From an uncultured Peptostreptococcaceae bacterium (GTDB lineage: Bacteria; Bacillota; Clostridia; Peptostreptococcales; Peptostreptococcaceae), in assembly GCA_944383455.1 (NCBI GenBank), contig CALWPP010000006.1, positions 1-64,000 on the forward strand: a stretch of 64,000 nt of DNA, given 5' to 3'. A model generated the notes under the pieces. The model was not told where the DNA came from. It did no database searches and saw only the letters and a program-made list of their open reading frames with translations. The translations under genes were made by a program, and so were the position numbers. Positions 31,095 through 40,898 of the stretch are shown here, piece after piece; position 1 is the stretch's first letter, and each line of letters begins with the position of its first letter.

Positions 31095-32195
31095 ATGATA
31101 ATAAAAAATGGGTTAGTATTTAACGAAGATGGATTTTTTGAAAAAAAAGACGTCTATATAAATGATGGTATTATAGTTTCTTCAGTTGATGAAGTTACGG
31201 ATAAAACTATAATAGATGCAAATGATAAGTATGTTATTCCAGGACTTATTGATACTCATATTCACGGTTCTGTAGGGTATGATTTTTGCACAAAAGATAG
31301 TAATAACTTAGTATCTATTGCAAAATATTTAAAGACTCAAGGAATAACTGCATTTTGTCCAACATCAATGACCCTTGATAAAGACTATTTAATAGATATA
31401 TTTGAAACTGCAAAAAGTGATTTACCAAAAGAATGTGCAAGTATAGTTGGAGTTCATATGGAAGGACCATTTATATCTAGTAGTAAAAAAGGTGCACAAG
31501 ATGAAAAATTCATAGTAAATCCTAGTATAGAGTTTTTTAGGGATTTAAATGAAGCTTGTGGAAATATGATAAAGATTATAACTATGGCACCAGAAGTTGA
31601 TGGCGGACTTGACTTTATAAAAGAAATGTCAAAAGATGTTAGTATATCTATCGGACATACTATGGCAGATTATAATACTTCTATAAAAGCATTTGAAAAT
31701 GGTGCTAATAGAGTAACACATTTATTTAATGCAATGCCAGGCTTTAATCATAGAAATCCTTCTGTTGTAGGAGCATCGCTTGATAAAGAAGATGTATTTG
31801 TTGAAGTTATAAGTGATGGTATACATCTTCACGAAAGTGTTATAAGAGCTGTATTTAAAATGTATGGAGATGATAGAGTAGTTTTAGTTAGCGATAGTAT
31901 TATGGCAACTGGAATGGGTCAAGGTGTTTATGAACTTGGAGGTCAAAAAGTTAATATAGATGGAGACAAGGCTATGCTTTTTGATGGAACTATTGCAGGT
32001 TCAAAAACTAATCTATTTGATTGTCTGAAAAAAGCAGTTTCATTTGGAGTAAAACTTGAATCAGCCATAAAATCTGTAACTCAAAACCCTGCAAAAAGTA
32101 TAGGTGTTTATGATACTATGGGAAGTATTTCACCTAATAAGTTAGCAAATTTAGTTATTATGGATAAAAATTTAAATTTAGATATTGTAATATAA
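31095..32195 (+). CDS. nagA: N-acetylglucosamine-6-phosphate deacetylase
   Basis: Removes acetate from N-acetylglucosamine 6-phosphate, feeding NagB. The 366-residue amidohydrolase has the metal-binding IDTHIHGSVGYD (about residues 52-63), the metal glutamate in VHMEGPF, SIGHTMADY, VTHLFNAM and the catalytic Asp in VLVSDSIMA. Twenty-one bases separate it from nagB. Confidence 0.95.
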   Translation: MIIKNGLVFNEDGFFEKKDVYINDGIIVSSVDEVTDKTIIDANDKYVIPGLIDTHIHGSVGYDFCTKDSNNLVSIAKYLKTQGITAFCPTSMTLDKDYLIDIFETAKSDLPKECASIVGVHMEGPFISSSKKGAQDEKFIVNPSIEFFRDLNEACGNMIKIITMAPEVDGGLDFIKEMSKDVSISIGHTMADYNTSIKAFENGANRVTHLFNAMPGFNHRNPSVVGASLDKEDVFVEVISDGIHLHESVIRAVFKMYGDDRVVLVSDSIMATGMGQGVYELGGQKVNIDGDKAMLFDGTIAGSKTNLFDCLKKAVSFGVKLESAIKSVTQNPAKSIGVYDTMGSISPNKLANLVIMDKNLNLDIVI

Positions 32196-32229
32196 AAAAA
32201 TAGGTACTCATATTGGGTACTTATTTTTT
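32196..32229 (+). terminator. Terminator of the nag operon
   Basis: AATAGGTACTC pairs with GGGTACTTATT (two wobble pairs), followed by T residues. Confidence 0.82.
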
Positions 32230-32267
32230 ATTAAGTTGAAATAATATTTTATATAGATTTAATTAGA

Positions 32268-32297
32268 TTGACAAAACAAAGTATACTACAATATAAT
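32268..32297 (+). promoter_or_regulatory. Promoter of the YitT-family gene
   Basis: TTGACA (32268-32273), 18-base spacer, TATAAT (32292-32297), 29 bases before the start codon. Confidence 0.75.
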
Positions 32298-32326
32298 AAT
32301 TGTAGACTGTTAGTAGGAGGGATATT

Positions 32327-32971
32327 TTGCGGTATAGCAAAAAACAATTCAATATAGACTATCAAAAACTAAAAAATTTAGGTCTAATAGTTTTAGGTAG
32401 TACAATTCTATCTTTTGGTAGTTATAATTTTAATTACCAAAACAACGTAACTGAGGGTGGAGTTTTAGGGCTTATATTATTTATGAAAAATATATTTAAT
32501 ATATCTCCATCTATAACCAATATTATAATTGACTTTTCTTTATTTTTACTTGGAGCAAAGTTTTTAGGAAAAAACTTTTTAATAAAATGTATTATATCAA
32601 CAATAACATTTTCAATAACTTATAGTATTTGGGAAAGTATAGGATTTGTAGTTCCAAGCTTTTCAGGAAATATGATATTTGCAAGTATTTTTGCAGGTTT
32701 ATTTGTAGGTATTGGAGTTGGATTAGTTGTAATGTCTGGCGGTGCCTGTGGTGGAGATGATGTTATTGCTATTTTAGGAAATAAGTTTACTAAGTTAAAA
32801 GTAAAACACGTATATTTATTAACTGATGGTATAGTTTTATTTTTATCTTTATTATATTTAAATTTTGTACAGATATTTTACTCTTTAATTGCAGTAACTA
32901 TAAGTGGTAATATAATAGGTTATATGCATAATGAAGAAGGTTTAGATAAACAAAAAGAAGCTATGAACTAA
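32327..32971 (+). CDS. YitT/DUF161-family membrane protein (truncated form without DUF2179)
   Basis: A 214-residue protein with about five to six membrane helices. It matches the YitT pattern with TEGGVLGLILFMKNIFNISPSI, the IPxF-like VVPSFSGNMIFASIFAG and the hallmark SGGACGGDDVIA (near residues 136-147). YitT proteins usually carry a cytoplasmic DUF2179 domain of about 80 residues after the membrane part; here only a short tail GYMHNEEGLDKQKEAMN follows. Function unknown. TTG start behind AGGAGGGAT. Confidence 0.8.
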   Translation: MRYSKKQFNIDYQKLKNLGLIVLGSTILSFGSYNFNYQNNVTEGGVLGLILFMKNIFNISPSITNIIIDFSLFLLGAKFLGKNFLIKCIISTITFSITYSIWESIGFVVPSFSGNMIFASIFAGLFVGIGVGLVVMSGGACGGDDVIAILGNKFTKLKVKHVYLLTDGIVLFLSLLYLNFVQIFYSLIAVTISGNIIGYMHNEEGLDKQKEAMN

Positions 32972-32980
32972 TCATAGCTT

Positions 32981-33013
32981 AAAAAAGATTACTTTTTATA
33001 AGTAATCTTTTTT
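32981..33013. terminator. Bidirectional terminator between convergent genes
   Basis: AAAAAAGATTACTT (32981-32994) and AAGTAATCTTTTTT (33000-33013) are exact complements with a five-base loop. The A/T tails serve both the + strand YitT gene and the - strand DUF1540 gene, whose stop codon it overlaps. Confidence 0.88.
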
Positions 33014-33332
33014 ATTTTCTTTGAAAACTTAAGCAGTAAGTATCCGATATTGAATTTGGATTTTGATTTTGTGATGTAACTGATATATTATTTAATGAAC
33101 AAACAGTTCCTGCTTGATATGAACAAGTCTTAACATTACAATTAACAAAATTACAAGCAGTTGAATTACTCGTATCATTTGAAAAACCATTATTTGATGA
33201 GTCGATAAAAGAATTACAACTAGTGTGAGTGCTAGTGTGTGACTTTTTGCCACTTATAGAAACTTTAGGTGAATAACATACACCAGAATTGTTATTAGAA
33301 CAATTATTTATAGAACAATTTATACTTGCCAT
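33012..33332 (-). CDS. DUF1540-type cysteine-rich small protein (two repeats)
   Basis: A 106-residue protein rich in Cys, Asn and Ser. Two similar units are visible: INCSINNCSNNNSGVCYSP near residues 4-22 and ACNFVNCNVKTCSYQAGTVC further on, each followed by an SISG/ISVTS-type strand and a later Cys; this is the DUF1540 pattern. Such proteins are small, probably metal-binding and often sporulation-associated in clostridia. I start it at ATG 33332 (behind AAGGAGTG); an in-frame GTG three codons upstream overlaps that site. It is the second gene of a two-gene reverse unit. The second unit contains an extra loop. Function unknown. Confidence 0.8.
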   Translation of the reverse strand: MASINCSINNCSNNNSGVCYSPKVSISGKKSHTSTHTSCNSFIDSSNNGFSNDTSNSTACNFVNCNVKTCSYQAGTVCSLNNISVTSQNQNPNSISDTYCLSFQRK

Positions 33333-33410
33333 AAAATTCACTCCTTAGATTATTGTTATTTGGATTATTAACAATAAAAAAGAAATTTATAACAAAATAA
33401 ATTATAAAAT

Positions 33411-33725
33411 TTAATTATTAGAAATAATTTCAAATGCAGTACTTTGCATAAGAGCTTTTGCAACTAAATTACTGGCATAAGGAAAAGTTTTTATTTTAGG
33501 CCAAATCGTACTAATTTCTTTTTCGTAATCATATAGGTTGTAGTTTTTTCCCCTTAAAATATCCTTTTGAAATTCCATAGTAAAATCACGTATGTTTATA
33601 AAATTACTAATATCTAAATCTATAAATATATCAGCTTTATGTTGCGGAAGTTTTAAAAACATTATATTTTGTTTAAACTCTAAAAAATCCAATCTATCAT
33701 AAATTATTTTAATATACGAACTCAA
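33411..33725 (-). CDS. Conserved-looking small protein, function unknown
   Basis: About 104 residues, TTG start at 33725 behind AGGGGTGA; an in-frame GTG three codons earlier is the alternative. The sequence is mixed alpha/beta with an aromatic N-terminal half (SSYIKIIYDRLDFLEFKQN), an acidic middle and an ending ASNLVAKALMQSTAFEI. No signal peptide, membrane segment, cysteine cluster or motif is visible. It lies 78 bases upstream of the DUF1540 gene on the same strand, so the two may be cotranscribed. I do not recognise the family. Confidence 0.65.
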   Translation of the reverse strand: MSSYIKIIYDRLDFLEFKQNIMFLKLPQHKADIFIDLDISNFINIRDFTMEFQKDILRGKNYNLYDYEKEISTIWPKIKTFPYASNLVAKALMQSTAFEIISNN

Positions 33726-33831
33726 AGTAATCACCCCTATAAAAATATATTAAAAATATTAAAGTATATGTATAAAACTTTAAAAATAGGACAAAAAACA
33801 AGTAAGGATTGAATATTTAAAGGAGGAAAAT

Positions 33832-34452
33832 ATGTTTGACGAAAATATAAACTTAAAATTACCACTTATAATAATTGTAAGCTTATTAGTTTTAGGTGGA
33901 GGAGTCTTTATAGGGATTAATAGCAATAAAAAAGAAGATATAGAAGTTACAAATGTTAATAATCAAGTTAAAAAAGAAGATAATTCTCCTAAAATGATAG
34001 AAGATGATTTTACTGAAAATACTAATATAAAAAAAGATGTATTTGCACTTAGTGAAAGTTGTGAAATATGGCTAAAAGATGGACAAGGTGAAAACTTGAT
34101 GATAGGACTAATTCCAAAAGAGCTTTTAAATAAATCAGAAGAAGAGATAAGAAATTATTTAACTACCAATTATCCACAAAAAAATATTGATAGTATAACT
34201 TACGGTCAAATAGTACTATCGGAACAAGCTCCTAAAAAAAGCAACACAATAAAAAATAAATACGCATTAGAAGTTGAAAATGGTGTTATAGGAGTATATA
34301 AATACGATATAAATGGAAATAGAAACTTAGAAAAAGAAACTAGTATAAAAATAGATTTACTTCCACAATCTGTTCAAGAACAAATACAACAAGGAATGAT
34401 AGTTAAAGATTTAGATGAGGCATATTCTTTACTTGAAAATTTATCTAGCTAA
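33832..34452 (+). CDS. Membrane-anchored protein with BofC C-terminal-like domain
   Basis: A 206-residue protein: one N-terminal membrane anchor (about 11-29), an acidic linker (about 33-65), and a C-terminal half in which KYALEVENGVIGVYKYDINGN (split near 143-163) and IKIDLLPQSVQEQIQQG...LLENLSS match the bypass-of-forespore C-terminal domain. In Bacillus BofC modulates the SpoIVB signalling protease during sporulation and its gene neighbours ruvAB, as here. The match is by eye. AAGGAGG lies before the ATG. Confidence 0.72.
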   Translation: MFDENINLKLPLIIIVSLLVLGGGVFIGINSNKKEDIEVTNVNNQVKKEDNSPKMIEDDFTENTNIKKDVFALSESCEIWLKDGQGENLMIGLIPKELLNKSEEEIRNYLTTNYPQKNIDSITYGQIVLSEQAPKKSNTIKNKYALEVENGVIGVYKYDINGNRNLEKETSIKIDLLPQSVQEQIQQGMIVKDLDEAYSLLENLSS

Positions 34453-34454
34453 TT

Positions 34455-34493
34455 AAAAAGATGTGGCAAATATATTTGTCATATCTTTTTTTA
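34455..34493 (+). terminator. Terminator between the BofC-like gene and ruvC
   Basis: AAAGATGTGGCAAAT pairs imperfectly with ATTTGTCATATCTTT around a short loop, with T7 at the end. Confidence 0.72.
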
Positions 34494-34542
34494 TTTATGT
34501 GATATAATATAAGAACATAAGTTTGTATTATTGGAGGAAATT

Positions 34543-35052
34543 TTGATAATATTAGGCATAGACCCTGGAATTGCCATAGTAGGTTATGGAATTATTGAAT
34601 ATAAAAATAATAAATTTAAAGTTATAGATTATGGTCAAATAAATACTGACCCAAAACTTAGTACATTAGAACGACTTGAAATAATTTATAAAGGAATTGA
34701 TATATTAATAAAAAATTATAATGTAAATGAAATAGGTGTTGAAGAGTTATTTTTTAATAAAAATGTAAAGACTGCAATAACAGTAGCTCAGGCTCGTGGA
34801 GTAATTTTGCTTAGTTGTCAACACAATAAAATTCCAGTTTATGAATATACACCACTTCAAGTAAAGCAAGGTGTGGTAGGCTATGGAAGAGCAGAAAAAA
34901 GTCAGGTTCAACAGATGGTTACTTCTTTTTTAGGTCTTAAAAAAGTTCCAAAACCTGATGATGTTGCTGATGCACTCGCAGTTGCTATTTGCCACGCTCA
35001 TTCTAATAAGTTAGAGAAAACTTTAAAAAATATAGGGAGAGAATATGTATAG
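34543..35052 (+). CDS. ruvC: Holliday junction resolvase RuvC
   Basis: Endonuclease that cuts Holliday junctions with RuvAB. About 169 residues from TTG 34543, which follows GGAGG at a good distance; an in-frame TTG at 34531 lies before that site and is less likely. The catalytic acidic residues sit in LGIDPGIAIVGYG (N-terminus), VEELFFNKN (near 65-73) and DDVADALAVAICH (near 137-149). Its end overlaps ruvA by eight bases. SOS control is not visible here. Confidence 0.94.
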   Translation: MIILGIDPGIAIVGYGIIEYKNNKFKVIDYGQINTDPKLSTLERLEIIYKGIDILIKNYNVNEIGVEELFFNKNVKTAITVAQARGVILLSCQHNKIPVYEYTPLQVKQGVVGYGRAEKSQVQQMVTSFLGLKKVPKPDDVADALAVAICHAHSNKLEKTLKNIGREYV

Positions 35053-35650
35053 CTATATAAAAGGAATTGTTGAGGAAATAGAAAAAGATTATATTGTTAT
35101 AGAAAATAGTGGTATAGGATATAAAATAAATGTATCTAGTAATACTATAAAAAATTTATCTATTTCGCAAAATACAAAGATTTACACAAAATTAATAGTT
35201 AGAGAAGATGATATGTATCTTTGTGGATTTTACTCAAAAGAAGAAATGAATATGTTTGAACTTTTAACTAGTATTTCAAAAATAGGACCTAAAATTGGTA
35301 TATCAATATTATCAAACATAACACCTAAAGAAATGAATGGATATATTTTAAATTCTGAAATTAATAAGATCTCAAAACTTCCTGGAATAGGTAAAAAAAC
35401 AGCAGAAAGAATAGTATTAGAGCTTAAAGATAAAGTAGATAAAACTAATGTTTATTATGAAGAAACTTTAATTGAAAATGGCATATCAAGTAGTATTACT
35501 GACGAAATTGATGAAGCTATTGAAGCTTTAATTTCTCTTGGATATTCAAAACAAGAAGCAGTAGAAGCTATTAGTAAGTGTGACAAAAAACTTAGTGTTG
35601 AGGAAAAAATAAAAAAATCACTTTTTTATATTATGAATAAATCTAGATAG
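35045..35650 (+). CDS. ruvA: Holliday junction branch migration protein RuvA
   Basis: Binds four-way junctions and loads RuvB. The 201-residue protein has the OB-fold N-terminal domain starting MYSYIKGIVEEIEKDYIVIEN, two helix-hairpin-helix motifs (LLTSISKIGPKIGISILS near 75-92; ISKLPGIGKKTAERIVLELKDK near 107-128) and the flexible-linked C-terminal domain that contacts RuvB (EAIEALISLGYSKQEA). Confidence 0.96.
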   Translation: MYSYIKGIVEEIEKDYIVIENSGIGYKINVSSNTIKNLSISQNTKIYTKLIVREDDMYLCGFYSKEEMNMFELLTSISKIGPKIGISILSNITPKEMNGYILNSEINKISKLPGIGKKTAERIVLELKDKVDKTNVYYEETLIENGISSSITDEIDEAIEALISLGYSKQEAVEAISKCDKKLSVEEKIKKSLFYIMNKSR

Positions 35651-35662
35651 GAGGGGAGAGTT

Positions 35663-36667
35663 TTGGATGAAAATCGTATAATTACTTCAACTATGAAAAA
35701 TGAAGACCTAGAAATAGAAAATAGTTTAAGACCGAAAAGTTTAGATGATTATTTAGGTCAAGAAAAAGTAAAAGAACAATTAAAAATATTTATAGAAGCT
35801 GCAAAAAACAGAAATGAACAACTTGACCACGTCTTACTTTATGGACCTCCAGGACTTGGAAAAACAACATTATCAAGTATAATTGCAAATGAAATGAATG
35901 TAAATTTAAGAATAACTTCAGGACCTGCAATAGAAAAGTCTGGTGATTTAGCTGCAATACTTACTAACTTAAATGAAAATGATATTTTGTTTATTGATGA
36001 AATACATAGAATAAATAGGAGTGTTGAAGAAATTTTATATTCTGCGATGGAAGATTTTTGTTTGGATATAATAATAGGAAAAGGTCCATCTGCAAGAAGT
36101 ATAAGACTTGATTTGCCAAAGTTTACTCTAATTGGTGCTACAACTAGACCAGGAATGCTTACAAATCCTCTTAGAGATAGATTTGGTGTCATATGCAAAC
36201 TTGAGTATTATACAGTTGATGAACTTTCAGAAATAATAAAAAGGTCATCAAGCATATTAGGTGCAAAAATTGAAAAAAATGGAGCATACCAAATAGCAAA
36301 ATGTTCAAGAGGTACTCCAAGAATTGCAAATAGACTTTTAAAAAGAGTAAGAGATTTTGCAGAGGTTAGAGGTAATGGAGATATAACTGATAAGATTTCA
36401 AAAGATGCACTAAATCTTCTTGGAGTAGATAGTTTGGGTCTTGATTATGTTGATAAGACTATACTTTTAACAATAATTGAAAAGTTTAGTGGAGGGCCTG
36501 TTGGACTTGATACTCTAGCTTCATCAATTGGAGAAGATAAAGGAACAATAGAAGATGTTTATGAGCCATATTTACTGCAACTAGGCTTTATAAATAGAGG
36601 AGCTAGAGGAAGAGTAGCAACAAAAATTGCATACGAACATTTAAAAATTCCATACACTGATAAATAA
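35663..36667 (+). CDS. ruvB: Holliday junction branch migration helicase RuvB
   Basis: AAA+ motor for branch migration. The 334-residue protein begins at TTG behind AGGAGGGGAGAG. Motifs: [12 protein letters not shown], Walker [10 protein letters not shown] (near residues 61-69), Walker [10 protein letters not shown], sensor [18 protein letters not shown], and the C-terminal winged helix with [20 protein letters not shown]. Twelve bases after ruvA. Confidence 0.97.
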   Translation: MDENRIITSTMKNEDLEIENSLRPKSLDDYLGQEKVKEQLKIFIEAAKNRNEQLDHVLLYGPPGLGKTTLSSIIANEMNVNLRITSGPAIEKSGDLAAILTNLNENDILFIDEIHRINRSVEEILYSAMEDFCLDIIIGKGPSARSIRLDLPKFTLIGATTRPGMLTNPLRDRFGVICKLEYYTVDELSEIIKRSSSILGAKIEKNGAYQIAKCSRGTPRIANRLLKRVRDFAEVRGNGDITDKISKDALNLLGVDSLGLDYVDKTILLTIIEKFSGGPVGLDTLASSIGEDKGTIEDVYEPYLLQLGFINRGARGRVATKIAYEHLKIPYTDK

Positions 36668-36737
36668 ATATAGAAAAAATTTGTTTTTTTTGGTATAGTT
36701 TATATTTGTAGATATATTACCAGAAAGGAATTTTAAA

Positions 36738-38898
<2,161 letters not shown>

Positions 38899-38917
38899 TA
38901 AATAAAGGAGAAGAATT

Positions 38918-39202
38918 ATGAGTCCTCAAACACAACAATTAGTTTTAAGTATTATAATATGGGTTGTAGTATTTGGAATATTCTACTTTGTACTTATAAA
39001 ACCTCAAAAGAAAAAAGAAAAAGAACTTCAAGATATGAGAAACAACATAAAAGTTGGTGATGAAGTTGTAACTATAGGTGGTATAATAGCACACGTTGCA
39101 AAAGTTGAAGAAGAAAAAGTAATACTTGAACTTGGACCAAATAGAAACAAAGTTCCATTTGAAAAATGGGCAATAGGAACTGTAAAGCAAACTAAAAACT
39201 AG
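38918..39202 (+). CDS. yajC: Preprotein translocase accessory protein YajC
   Basis: Small SecDF-associated membrane protein of 94 residues: a single N-terminal helix (about 8-28) with FYFVLIKPQKKKEKELQDM, and a cytoplasmic domain with VKVGDEVVTIGGIIAHV-type sequence. Genes secD and secF often follow; here they do not. The mRNA after the stop forms a strong terminator-like hairpin. Confidence 0.93.
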   Translation: MSPQTQQLVLSIIIWVVVFGIFYFVLIKPQKKKEKELQDMRNNIKVGDEVVTIGGIIAHVAKVEEEKVILELGPNRNKVPFEKWAIGTVKQTKN

Positions 39203-39207
39203 AATAT

Positions 39208-39250
39208 ACACCCTTTATCATTAATATATATTGATAGGGGGTGTTTTTTT
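39208..39250 (+). terminator. Terminator hairpin that contains the next gene's ribosome-binding site
   Basis: ACACCCTTTATCA (39208-39220) pairs with TGATAGGGGGTGT (39232-39244) over 13 base pairs including two G-U wobbles, then T7. The 3' arm holds AGGGGGTG, the only Shine-Dalgarno for the TTG start at 39249, which itself lies in the T-run. When folded, the hairpin would both end transcription and hide the start site, so expression of the downstream gene should be low or conditional. Confidence 0.85.
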
Positions 39251-39611
39251 GGAAAAAAGTAATCATATAATAAAAGCGCTTGGATACTCATATTTAATAA
39301 CTATAGTTATTTTGTTTATTTACAATGCAGTACTTACATTTACTGATTTATCAGGAAGTACAATAGCACTAGTAACTTCAATAATAACTACAGTTTCATC
39401 TGCATTTGGTGGATTTTATGCATCAAAAAAAATACAAGAAAAAGGTCTTTTTTATGGCATTTTAGTTGGTTTTTTTTACATATCTTTTTTACTTTTGGTT
39501 TCATATTTAGCAAAAGATAGTTTTGCGTTTGAAATAAATTCACTGTATAAAGTTTTACTTGTTACTATATCAGGTGGAATAGGTGGAGTGCTAGGTGTTA
39601 ACTTTAAATAA
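39249..39611 (+). CDS. TIGR04086-type four-helix membrane protein
   Basis: About 120 residues with four membrane helices (about 8-28, 36-60 with GGFYASKKIQEKG after it, 66-85, 97-118), ending in a glycine-rich VTISGGIGGVLGVNF. This fits the TIGR04086 family, commonly found beside yajC and the SCIFF peptide gene in clostridia. Start TTG 39249 is chosen from AGGGGGTG eight bases upstream. Function unknown; the neighbourhood suggests a link to the SCIFF system or protein export. Confidence 0.78.
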   Translation: MEKSNHIIKALGYSYLITIVILFIYNAVLTFTDLSGSTIALVTSIITTVSSAFGGFYASKKIQEKGLFYGILVGFFYISFLLLVSYLAKDSFAFEINSLYKVLLVTISGGIGGVLGVNFK

Positions 39612-39674
39612 CAATAGTAATAAATGTAATATTGTGTTATAATTAACAAAAGAGATTCTTTGGAGGAATATAAA

Positions 39675-39821
39675 ATGGAAAAGAAAAAGCATATAAAAAC
39701 TATATCAAGTGCAACTTTAAAAAAGAGTGCTTCTAAAGGTGGATGTGGAGAATGTCAAACTTCTTGCCAATCTGCTTGCAAAACTTCTTGTACAGTTGCA
39801 AATCAAGAATGTGAAAGATAA
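39675..39821 (+). CDS. scfA: SCIFF peptide precursor (six cysteines in forty-five)
   Basis: A 48-residue ribosomally made peptide with Cys at 24, 27, 31, 35, 39 and 46. The leader KHIKTISSATLKK and the core CGECQTSC/QSACKTSC/TVANQEC match the near-universal clostridial SCIFF peptide. In known systems the radical SAM maturase ScfB cross-links Cys sulfurs to neighbouring residues (thioether bonds). AGGAG lies eight bases before the ATG. The maturase gene normally lies directly downstream; here a terminator follows and the next gene is unrelated, so the enzyme must be encoded elsewhere or be lost. Product function is unknown. Confidence 0.95.
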   Translation: MEKKKHIKTISSATLKKSASKGGCGECQTSCQSACKTSCTVANQECER

Positions 39822-39849
39822 AAAAGGATGTATTTTAGCATCCTTTTTT
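39820..39849 (+). terminator. Terminator after scfA
   Basis: AAAAAAGGATG (39820-39830) pairs with CATCCTTTTTT (39839-39849) around an eight-base loop. It starts inside the scfA stop codon. Confidence 0.88.
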
Positions 39850-39952
39850 GACTTTTTAACAAAAATACTTATTACTATTTGTTAACTTAAAATATTATTT
39901 TTAAAAATAAAAGTACTAAATTATTTAAATAAATATATTGGGGGATACGTAC

Positions 39953-40813
39953 TTGAAATTAGATAATAAAGATAAAAATATTATAATATTTTGCACTATA
40001 TTAAGTACAATTTTTAATATTTATATATATAATAAATCTACAGAGATAGTTATGATGTTTTTGGTATTGTATTTTATACATAAATATAAAGATACTATAA
40101 AAAGTACTGAAAATATGGAATTTATATATAAGGACAAGTACATTGAAGGATTAGACAATATAATAAAAATAATAAATATTTATGTAGTAATAAGAATTAT
40201 ATTAATACTAATAACAAAATTTGGTGGATTTAATGGAATAGATCTTGTAGTAGTTGGACAAGTAATAACTATTTATATTGAAAGACTTCAAAGAAAGTAT
40301 GTAAAATCCGTAAATGGTGTGGAAATAGAAAGAAAGATGAAATTAATTAATAATAAATATATGGTATGCTTAATATTTATTATATTTATTGGATTTACTC
40401 ATAATTATTTTAATGACATAGAATTTAAAGATAATTATATAAGTACTAAAAACTATGAATACAAAAATATATATAACGAAGAAAACAAAAAAGAAATAAG
40501 TCTTATAGGAAATTCCTTTTCAGTAACATTTATAGAAGATGAAAAAACAAATAAAGAAACTAATAAATATATAGCTGATATTAAGTTATTACTTAAAATA
40601 GACGTTTTAGAAGAATATTCTAGAATAGCTCTTATATTTATGTTTATATTAGTTTTTAGTCAACTAAATTTTAAGGATAAAACAAAACAATCAAAAACAG
40701 TATTTATGAATGTATTTTTGATTTTGGCACTAGTATTTTCACTAGTTAGTTTTAATACTTATAGTATAGATTTAGAGCACAAAATATTATCAAATAATCC
40801 ATATAGAATTTAA
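39953..40813 (+). CDS. Polytopic membrane protein, function unknown
   Basis: About 286 residues, seven predicted membrane segments (near 10-25, 33-46, 73-95, 99-112, 139-156, 225-242 and 253-272) and one larger polar region between segments five and six (about 160-220) that carries ISTKNYEYKN and ISLIGNSFSVTFIEDE. TTG 39953 is chosen because TGGGGGAT lies just upstream; an in-frame TTG at 39938 overlaps it. No family recognised. It occupies the place where scfB and secDF lie in relatives, but shares nothing visible with them. Confidence 0.7.
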   Translation: MKLDNKDKNIIIFCTILSTIFNIYIYNKSTEIVMMFLVLYFIHKYKDTIKSTENMEFIYKDKYIEGLDNIIKIINIYVVIRIILILITKFGGFNGIDLVVVGQVITIYIERLQRKYVKSVNGVEIERKMKLINNKYMVCLIFIIFIGFTHNYFNDIEFKDNYISTKNYEYKNIYNEENKKEISLIGNSFSVTFIEDEKTNKETNKYIADIKLLLKIDVLEEYSRIALIFMFILVFSQLNFKDKTKQSKTVFMNVFLILALVFSLVSFNTYSIDLEHKILSNNPYRI

Positions 40814-40830
40814 AAGATACAAAATTACAA

Positions 40831-40883
40831 AAATACACCCTAACTTTTAGTGTGAAAATCTAAAAGTTTGAGGTGTATTTTTA
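40831..40883. terminator. Bidirectional terminator between convergent genes
   Basis: AAATACACC, two bases, AACTTTTAG pairs with CTAAAAGTT, three bases, GGTGTATTT: about 18 paired bases with a small internal loop. It lies between a + strand gene and the - strand ylbJ. Confidence 0.85.
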
Positions 40884-40898
40884 TATCGTAATTTTAAT

